NCBI GenBank assembly: GCA_029204225.1
Contig: CM055093.1
Span: 1,575,034-1,639,033 of the forward strand
Length of the DNA stretch: 64,000 nucleotides
From: Diphasiastrum complanatum
Taxonomy: Eukaryota > Streptophyta > Lycopodiopsida > Lycopodiales > Lycopodiaceae
Direction: 5' to 3'
Shown here: one piece after another, positions 56,972 through 64,000 of the stretch
Numbering within the stretch: the first letter of the stretch is position 1
Layout: every line of letters starts with the position of its first letter
Program-made: the position numbers and the translations under genes
The notes under the pieces: generated by a model
Seen by the model: the letters and a program-made list of their open reading frames with translations, nothing else
The model's database searches: none
Told to the model about the DNA's origin: nothing

Positions 56972-57044
56972 CTCCCCCTCAAGGCATAGCCCTTTTTAGC
57001 TATTGCCCGCCTAGGCCACGCCCACAACCATGGCTCTGATACCA
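56972..57044 (-). other. TRIM interior: PBS and polypurine tract
   Basis: 73 bp. PBS TGGTATCAGAGCC at 57044-57032 directly follows the 5' LTR and matches the complement of initiator tRNA-Met 3' end. The PPT TTGAGGGGGAG ends at 56972. Confidence 0.85.
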
Positions 57045-57197
57045 TGTGAAAAGTTTTTACACTTGGTGTGTGTGGTCGGGCTAGGGATTGAACCTAGGAC
57101 CTCCCCCATTCTGGTGGGGTGCTCTACCATTGAGCTACCCGTCCATTTGTGTTCCAAGAGTGTTGTGCAAGGGCTATAGCCTTGACACTTTCTAACA
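57045..57197 (-). repeat. TRIM 5' LTR (copy B)
   Basis: 153 bp, flanked on both sides by TGGTATCAGAGCCATGG pointing outward: at 57044 on the minus strand (the TRIM's own PBS) and at 57198 on the plus strand (unexplained). Confidence 0.85.
57074..57144 (-). ncRNA. tRNA-like sequence, copy B
   Basis: 71 nt, as copy A with three changes. Here the acceptor halves GGACGGG and CCCGACC pair at 6 of 7 positions, and the anticodon loop is CCAGAAT. A box (TAGCTCAATGG) and B box (GGTTCAATCC) are kept. Confidence 0.7.
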
Positions 57198-57235
57198 TGG
57201 TATCAGAGCCATGGTTAAAAATTCACATGGAGGAG
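57198..57235 (+). other. 38-bp junction between TRIM and copia
   Basis: It opens with TGGTATCAGAGCCATGGTT in plus orientation, 19 bp identical to the start of the TRIM interior, then TAAAAATTCACA, identical to bases 4-15 of the copia LTR that follows, then TGGAGGAG, a purine run like the copia PPT. It looks like a product of template switching rather than of simple insertion. Confidence 0.6.
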
Positions 57236-57917
57236 TGTTAAAAATTCACAATTCTAGCTTGAATAGTTTTGGTCATATGACTTGTAAATAGTTAGATGGT
57301 CATGATGTGGCTTGTCACACGTGCCAAATAGCATAGGATTCCATTCATAAGGATGTTCTCAAGTAGACCTAAGTGTTAGAATCTTTGGAATGAGTCCAAA
57401 TTATGCTTAGATACAAGGGAGAAAAAATAGGAGCTATTTTTGGTAATTTTTGCATTGTTGAGGGATCTCCAAGATTCCAACCCTAACTTGGTAGGGATGA
57501 AAGATCCAACAAAATTAGCATTAGGGATAGGTTTAGGGCTACTCATACCTGCCCAAAACCGTGATGGATCATGTATATATAGGTGATGATATCTCACCAA
57601 AATCAATCAAGCAATTTCATGTTTTTTCTCTCATAATGGTGCAATTGCTCTCTATGTTCATAATTGTTTGAGTACTTGTGATTACTAATGATTATAGGAT
57701 TGAATGTAGGTCTGGTGTACAGTACTCAGACTGTGGGAGGCAGTACTTTCACACGTGTGAAGCCTTCTTCAAGGATTTGGGCCATTTAGTGAGGTTCAAG
57801 CATAGATTTTTGATGGATTTTGATGGTTCAACTTGTGCTAATCTTATGAAATCATAATCTATTGTTTCCCTCATCATTTCAAGTGTTTTAGGATCCTTAT
57901 TTGCTGTAATTTTTACA
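57236..57917 (+). repeat. 5' LTR of the nearly intact copia element
   Basis: 682 bp from TGTTAAAAATTC to TTTTTACA. The end is set by the PBS at 57918. Compared by eye with the 3' LTR: 11 substitutions, one 9-bp and one 1-bp indel, about 98% identity. Confidence 0.93.
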
Positions 57918-57930
57918 TGGTATCAGAGCC
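57918..57930 (+). other. Primer-binding site, initiator tRNA-Met
   Basis: TGGTATCAGAGCC immediately after the 5' LTR. Confidence 0.92.
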
Positions 57931-58728
57931 TAAAGGTTGAAATGAGCTAAATCCTTGGTTTTCATTCAATTTGATCACAATTTTTTATCTAAATCTTGTG
58001 TAGATTGGATCTTAGCATCTAGTATTGATTCTAGAACTCAAAGTGAGTCAAATACATTGGAGATTGGTGTTGTGTGACTTCATTTGCAGGTGTTTAGGTG
58101 TCTAAGACCAGAGGCAAAGTTGAATTCAATTCACATTACCAAGATAGCAAGTTTTGCTTGCTCCAAGCATTGATTTCTAAGCGAGTTTTGGAGGTGATTT
58201 CATAGAGGAGGCTTTCTAGCATTCAATGAGAGGGAAGATCAGAGTTTTGGGGACTCTTCAAGGCTGTTCTAAGGTGTAGTAGGCACCTCCTAAAGTGATT
58301 TAGGTTCAGTCCAACCATTGCTTGACTTATGCACCAAATTAGATCAATTTTTCATCAATTTTGATCATTTTTTGCTTGTGATTGGATAGTAGATTGTGTT
58401 GCATCCTCATTAAGTTCCATTTAGATATTTTACAAGTGATTTTGGAAGTATATTAGGTTGCTGAAATTCACTCTTGATCAGATCATTTGGAAGCTTTAAT
58501 GTTCTTTATAGAAAGAGGGGCAATTCTACTAGTATTGTCTACTTCAATCAAGCAAGTGCATTGTTTCTAGTATTCTATGATTTGATTTTGTTAGAGATCA
58601 TTCTTAGATCTTTATAGTAAGTCTATTACTGATCTTTAAAGGTCCCTAAGAAGTGGGATAAGGTAGACCTTCAATCAAATCAATAGAAGTAACCTTCATT
58701 TGTGTCAAGTCCTTGATTAGGAGACTAG
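57931..58728 (+). other. Copia leader, no gene
   Basis: About 0.8 kb between PBS and the gag ATG, the untranslated leader. No supported frame. Confidence 0.7.
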
Positions 58729-61700
58729 ATGGCATCTATAAATGCATATCTTTTGGATACTAATGAAAGGCTCAACAAAACTAACTATTCCATATGGAAA
58801 GTTAGAATGGAATCTATCATGATCATGCAAGATCTGATGGAAATTGTAAATGGTAAGGAGGGTGAACCTATTTATCCTCAAGAAAAAGCCAAATAAATCA
58901 AGAGGTGCAATGTTGCACTACATTGCATAAAAATGAATGTTGCAAATGAACTCTTAAGAGAGGTAGGAGATTGCACTTCAGCCCAAGATGCTTGGGAGAC
59001 TTTGCAAAAGGTCTATGAATCCAAGAACCAAACTAGAATGTTATCTTTGAAGAATCAAATCTATAGAAGCTATCAAAAGAAAGGAGAGAGTGCACATACT
59101 TTTGTCCTAAGAGTAAAGGAATTGAACAAAGAGCTAGCCTTTATAGGTGATCCTATCAAGGATGAAGAGCTTGTTCAACTTATATTGAATGGACTAAGCT
59201 TTGAATTTGACAATTTGGTTCAGGGATATGCAATTATGGGTAAGCTACCCATACTTGAAGAACTCCAAGGCACACTCATGGCCGAGGAATCAAGAAGGAG
59301 CCAAATGCAAGAGAGGATGGATAGGCTTTCCATCCAAGGTGGAGATGACCAAGCTCTCTTCACCAAAGGAAAAGGATCAACATTCAAGAAGTCTACAAAG
59401 CTTGAGGATCAAGAAGGACCCCCAAAGGCATCTCCATCAACCACCAAAGTCAAGAAGGACAAATCAAAGGTGAAGTGCTACTATTGTAGCAAGATGGGGC
59501 ATTATGCCTCGGAATGCTTCAAGAGGAAGCAAGATCAAAGCCAAGCCAACATGAGCAAAGAGGAGGAGGAGGAGAGTTCACATGAGGACTCTCTCATGAT
59601 GTCCATATTTTCTTCAACAAGCTTCAAAGGAGAAGATCCTTGGTGGATTGACTCGGGTGCTAGTTCACACATGACTAGTAAAAGGGAGTTTTTCTCTTCT
59701 CTCTTATCTTATGATGGACCTATAAAGTCTATCTATACAGCAAATGATGAAGCTTGTAAGATTGAAGGAGTTGGTAGCATTCCCCTTTGCTTAGGATCTT
59801 CCAAAAAGATCAACATAGAAGGTGTTTTGTACATTCCTACAATAACAAAGAATCTACTAAGTGTTGGCCAAATGGTAGACAATGGTTTCAATGTTGACTT
59901 TGCTTCAAATGAATGTTTCATCAAGAAGAAGGGTAAGATAGTGGCTAAGGGCACTAGACTTGGCAAACTTTATAAGCTGGATGCATTTGTGGATACTAAT
60001 GTTGTCATGTTGGCCGAGAAGAGCAAGATATCTACCTTTACTTTATGGCACAAAAGACTTGGACATGTCAACTCGGGTTCCATGGAGGCTATGATCAAGG
60101 AGGAGTATGCTTTAGGCCCACCAAGGTCTATTGGGAAGGAAGACAAGGTTTGTGAAGCTTGTGCCTTATCCAAGGCACATAAGAAGGTGTTTCCTAACTC
60201 CATCACAAAGTCATCTCATCCTCTTGAACTCATACACTCGGATGTGCACATTGCTAGCACCAAATCTAATGGAGGTTCATCCATGTTTTTAACCTTCATT
60301 GATGACTACTCAAGATATTGTTGGGTGTTCTTACTTTCCTTCAAGTATCAAGTATTTGATACTTTTGTAAAGTTCAAGTTGTTTGTGGAAAAGCATCATA
60401 ATCATAGCATCAAGATTCTTAGAAGTGACAATGGTGGAGAATTCATCTCCAATGAGTTCAAGGCCTTTTGTGAGGAGGAAGGGATCAAGAAAGAGACTTC
60501 TTGTCCTTACACTCTTCAACAAAATGGAGTTGCTGAAAGAAGGAATAGAACATTATGTGAATGTTCTAAGGCTTTAAGATTAGATGCTTGTCTGCCCAAA
60601 TCCTTTTGGGGTGAGTCTCTTGTATGTGCAAACTACTTGATGAATAGGGTGTCTTGCAAAGCAATTGAAGGCAAAACTCCTTATGAGATGTTGTATGGAA
60701 AGAAACCCAATCTTAATCACTTGAAAGTTTTTGGGTGTATATGTTATGTGCATGTGCCATTGGAAACAAGAACCAAGGAGGATCCATCTTCCACAAGAGG
60801 GATCATGCTTGGATATGCAAGCTCAAGCAAGGGCTACAAAGTGTATCTCCCATCCTTGAACAAATTTGTTGTTTCAAGGGATGTCATCTTTGATGAACAT
60901 CATATGCATATGCTTGAAGAAGGCTCAAGTGCTCCAACAATCAAGAAGAAGATGGCCGAGGAGCAAGATCTTGGTTTGAGGAGGAGCTCATGGAGGAGCA
61001 AGCACCAAACCCACCTATCACACCAAGGAGATCTTCAAGGGCAAAAGTGGAGCCATCAAGGCTCACATATCAAGGCAAAGGACAGCAAGTTGAGGGTATC
61101 TCATCCACTTCTTATGCTTTATCTAGTTTTGAAGAACCGTCTAATGTTGAAGATGCATTGAACTCCAAAGAATGGTATAAAGCTATGTTGGATGAGTATG
61201 ATGCCTTGATTGAGAATGAAACTTGGTTGCTTGTTGATAGACCTCAAAGGAATGTAATAGGATGCAAGTGGGTCTTCAAGCTTAAGTTGAATGCAAATGG
61301 GAGTGTTAACAAACATAAAGCAAGATTAGTTGCAAAAGGTTATGCTCAAGAGAGAGGGATAGACTATGAGAAAACTTTTGCACCCGTGGCCAAGATGGTC
61401 ACAATAAGGCTAATCATTGCACTTGCACCACATTTTGGATGGATTCTATGTCAAATGGATGTCTCTAATGCTTTCTTGAATGGTTTTTTGGAAGAGGATA
61501 TCTATATGGAGCAGCCACAAGGGTTCATCAAGCATGGAATGGAGAACAAAGTATGCCATCTCCAAAGAAGCATCTATGGCTTGAAGCAAGCCTCGAGATC
61601 TTGGAATTCAAGACTACATTGCTATCTTATTTCACTTTCTTTTGTTCAAAGTGAATATGATCCCACTCTTTACATTAAGTTTGATGATGTTGGTATTGTA

Positions 61701-62678
61701 CCTTTACTCATTTATGTAGATGACATCATCATTAGTGGAAATAGTGTTGATGGTATTGAAAAAATCAAGATAGATCTATCCTTAGAGTTCAAGATGGTAG
61801 ATCTAGGGTGTCTTCACTTCATCTTAGGCATAGAAGTACTTAGAGGGTCTGATTTTATCTTTATAAGTCAAGTAAACTATGCTCAAAGTCTTTTGAAGAA
61901 GTTTAAGATGGAAGTATGCAAAAGTGTTGACACACCAATGGAGCAAGATGTAAAAGTGCCAAATGAAGATGATGAAAGATCCTTCATGGACATCACTTTG
62001 TTTAGGCAACTTATAGGTTCCTTAATGTGGATCACTATAACTAGACCAGATCTTAGCTTTAGTGTATGTAGGTTGAGCCAATCCATGCAAAAGCCATTGA
62101 ATATCCATTGGAAAAAGGCTAAGAGGATTCTAAGATACATCTCGGGTACATTGGATTTTGGGATTCTATATAGAGGAGATGTGATTAACCTTCATGCATT
62201 TAGTGATTCAGATTTTGCAGGGGACAAGAGGGATAGGAAATCAACAAGTGCCTATTCAACTTTCATAGGAGAAGGTGTGGTTTCATGGCTTTCAAAAAAG
62301 CAAGAAACTATATCTCTATCTTCAACCGAGGCCGAGTACAAAGCTTTGACAACCACTACAAAGGAGGTACTTTGGATCAAGAGATTATTGGTGGAACTAA
62401 AGATCATGGATTCAGAGGAGGCACCAATCATCTACAATGACAATATATCAGCCCAACACCTTGCATCTAACCCAATCTTCCATGCAAGATCTAAGCACAT
62501 TGAGATAGGCCATCACTTTGTGAGAGAAATGGTGCAAGCTAAGGAGATTGCTTTGGAGCATGTTCCAAGCAATGAATGTGTAGCTGATCTACTTACTAAA
62601 CCACTTCAAAAGACACCTTTTATGAAGTTCAAATCATCACTTGGAGTGATTAGTAAAGCAATGATTGAACCAAGCTAG
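58729..62678 (+). pseudogene. Copia gag-pol with one stop and one frameshift
   Basis: Starts at ATG 58729 (MASINAYLLDTNERLNKTNY). TAA at 58894-58896 interrupts codon 56 and the frame then continues to about 60975. Residue numbers from that ATG: gag UBN2-type region to about 240, zinc knuckle CYYCSKMGHYASEC at about 250-263, protease D308-S309-G310, pre-integrase W440-H441, integrase D505, D567 and E603 (spacing D-35-E, all present). A one-base loss near 60975 moves the rest to the frame ending at 62678: RT with LDVSNAF-like QMDVSNAFLNGFLEEDIYM, LKQASRSW, an intact YVDD at 61714-61725, and RNase H (DSDFAGDKRDRKSTSAY, SLSSTEAEYKAL, KHIEIGHHFVRE). The catalytic residues appear complete, so loss of function rests on the two lesions. 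Confidence 0.93.
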
Positions 62679-62681
62679 ATA

Positions 62682-62692
62682 GTGAGGAGGAG
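62682..62692 (+). other. Polypurine tract of the copia element
   Basis: GTGAGGAGGAG directly before the 3' LTR start TGTTAAAA. Confidence 0.85.
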
Positions 62693-63366
62693 TGTTAAAA
62701 ATTCACAATTCTAGCTTGACTAGTTTTGGTGATATGACTTGTAAATAGTTAGATGGTCATGATGTGGCTTGCCAAATATCATAAGGATTCCATTCATAAG
62801 GATGTTCTCAAGTAGACCTAAGTGTTATAATCTTTGGAATGAGTCCAAATTATGCTTAGATACAAGGGAGAAAAAATAGGAGCTATTTTTGGTAATTTTT
62901 GCATTGTTGAGGGATCTCCAAGATTCCAACCCTAACTTGGTAGGGATGAAAGATCCACCAAAATTAGCATTAGGGATAGGTTTAGGGCTACTCATACCTG
63001 CCCAAAACCGTGATGGATCATGTATATATAGGTGATGATATCTCACCAAAATCAATCAAGCAATTTCATATTTTTTCTCTCATAATGGTGCAATTGCTCT
63101 CTATGTTCATAATTGTTTGAGTACTTGTGATTACTAATGATTATAGGATTGAATGTAGGTCTGGTGTACAGTACTCAGAATGTGGGAGGCCGTACTTTCA
63201 CACGTGTGAAGCCTTCTTCAAGGATTTGGGCCATTTAGTGAGGTTCAAGCATAGGTTTTTGATGGATTTTGATGGTTCAACTTGTGCTAATCTTATGGAA
63301 TCATAATCTATTGTTTTCCTCATCATTTCAAGTGTTTTAGGATCCTTATTTGCTGTAATTTTTACA
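62693..63366 (+). repeat. 3' LTR of the nearly intact copia element
   Basis: 674 bp, TGTTAAAA to TTTTTACA, matching the 5' LTR throughout. Confidence 0.93.
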
Positions 63367-63371
63367 AATTA
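63367..63371. repeat. AATTA, right copy of a candidate target-site duplication
   Basis: Matches 56814-56818, left of the TRIM. Confidence 0.55.
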
Positions 63372-63779
63372 TAATCTTGATCAATTCCAATTTCACACAT
63401 TTTATGTTGGATTTGGCCGACTTTTGGATCATTGGAAAAGCCTAAGTGGTGGCTATTAGATTACATTTCAAGTTTTTGGCATTTGCATGTAGATTTTGTC
63501 AAAACCATAATTTTGATTGGATCTCTAGATAGTGAGGTTATTGAACTTCATTTGAGTGTGTTTCAATCTTAGGAAGTGGCAAGAGTCCTTATACTGAGGA
63601 TAGATCATAGGTTGATCAAGATTTTACTATTCTATGTGTTGATTTGCTTGGTATAAGTGCTAGAAGAGAATTGAGTAGTTTCATATCTTTGTGATTTTCT
63701 TTTGAAAATATTATTTGTTGTTCAAAGGAGTGCTTTGTGAATTGAAACAAGTTGAAAGAGAGGATCAGGTCATTGCTAC
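63372..63779 (+). other. Leader-like sequence of another copia, no gene
   Basis: It lies between the insertion edge and a copia gag start, and probably is the untranslated leader of that element. Joined to the sequence left of 56814 it reads as one interrupted leader. Confidence 0.5.
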
Positions 63780-64000
63780 ATGGCTACATCAAGTGGAGTC
63801 ATGTTGGAAGCCAATGATAGGCTTACCTCAAATAACTATTCATTGTGGAAATGAGGATGTAATAACTTCTTGAGATGAGTGATGTTTTGGATATTGTTGT
63901 AGGTTTGGAAGAGAGGCGAGCAACACAACAAGATCAAATGAGGTATGACAAGAGGGCCAAAAGGACTCTATACATGATAAAGATTAATTGTTACCAATGA
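63780..64000 (+). pseudogene. Start of another copia gag, runs off the window
   Basis: ATG at 63780 begins MATSSGVMLEANDRLTSNNY and SLWK, the typical copia gag start and similar to the start at 58729. A TGA follows at codon 25, and the frame shifts so that SDVLDIVVGLEERRATQQDQ and RAKRTLYMIKINCY are read later. Already damaged at its N-terminus. Confidence 0.8.

Larger units (their letters stand above)
56819..57197 (-). mobile_element. TRIM-like miniature LTR element with tRNA-like sequence in each LTR
   Basis: Minus orientation. Two 153-bp direct repeats (57197-57045 and 56971-56819; three differences) have TGTTAG...TTCACA ends. The 73-bp interior starts exactly at the LTR edge with TGGTATCAGAGCC, the initiator-Met primer-binding site of many copia elements, and ends in TTGAGGGGGAG, a polypurine tract, right before the second LTR. 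This gives LTR-PBS-PPT-LTR in 379 bp with no coding capacity, the definition of a TRIM. Each LTR carries a 71-nt tRNA-like module on the same strand, about 53 nt from its start, followed 29 nt before the LTR end by sequence containing TTTT. A TRIM with 5S rRNA in its LTR (Cassandra) is known. I know of no description of this family. Confidence 0.8.
57236..63366 (+). mobile_element. Nearly intact Ty1-copia retrotransposon
   Basis: LTRs at 57236-57917 and 62693-63366, PBS at 57918, single gag-pol, PPT just before the 3' LTR; total 6131 bp. Two lesions only: a TAA at gag codon 56 and a one-base loss near 60975 between integrase and RT. LTR identity near 98% implies a fairly recent insertion. The 5' flank is not a normal target but a junction with a TRIM-like element. 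Confidence 0.93.

Noticed and set aside
56737-57045. 102-codon open frame on the minus strand
   Set aside because: It runs through the TRIM LTR, its tRNA-like module and the PBS, and has no domain; the frame is a by-product.
56848-57144. Two ordinary tRNA genes
   Set aside because: The sequences are duplicated exactly within terminal repeats, have C at position 33, an unclear anticodon and acceptor mismatches. Better described as tRNA-like modules of the LTR.

Overview
The window is land-plant nuclear DNA. A multi-exon plant bHLH transcription factor gene lies on the minus strand, and almost everything else is Ty1-copia and Ty3-gypsy LTR retrotransposon sequence in nested, truncated and rearranged states, with long (GA)n/(CT)n microsatellites. 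The single host gene in 64 kb points to a large, repeat-rich plant genome. The species cannot be fixed from sequence alone.

Layout. 1-2998: 3' part of a decayed copia element with its LTR, followed by a (GA)n tract. 4053-4740: minus-strand gypsy LTR relic with an internal (CT)n. 7869-11416: bHLH gene (seven coding exons, minus strand), with a CpG- and G-box-rich upstream region at about 12.8-14.3 kb. 16.9-19.6 kb: two decayed copia pieces. 19.6-29.3 kb: gypsy LTR with tRNA-Asp-type primer-binding site, gypsy gag, a copia fragment fused into that gag, further gypsy gag/pol, a captured ankyrin-repeat fragment, and an unidentified reading-frame relic next to a polypurine tract and LTR. 33.4-36.0 kb: a minus-strand gypsy 5' end (LTR, PBS, repeat-rich leader, gag). 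36-43 kb: AT-rich DNA with no gene seen. 43.2-46.5 kb: minus-strand gypsy pol with unidentified frames downstream. 47-48.1 kb and 53.1-56.5 kb: three broken copia elements. 57.2-63.4 kb: a nearly intact copia element with both LTRs (about 98% alike by eye), one in-frame stop and one frameshift.

The most unusual item is at 56819-57197: a 379-bp element with 153-bp terminal repeats, an initiator-Met primer-binding site and a polypurine tract, which is the layout of a TRIM (terminal-repeat retrotransposon in miniature). Each terminal repeat contains a 71-nt tRNA-like sequence with A and B boxes and a downstream T-run. This recalls Cassandra, a TRIM carrying 5S rRNA sequence in its LTRs, but with a tRNA-like module. 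The TRIM abuts the nearly intact copia element, and the pair is bracketed by the same 5-bp sequence (AATTA), as if they had integrated together.

The bHLH gene is the only feature expected to work in the host. The retroelement genes are mostly dead. The 57.2-63.4 kb copia is the only one close to being autonomous.
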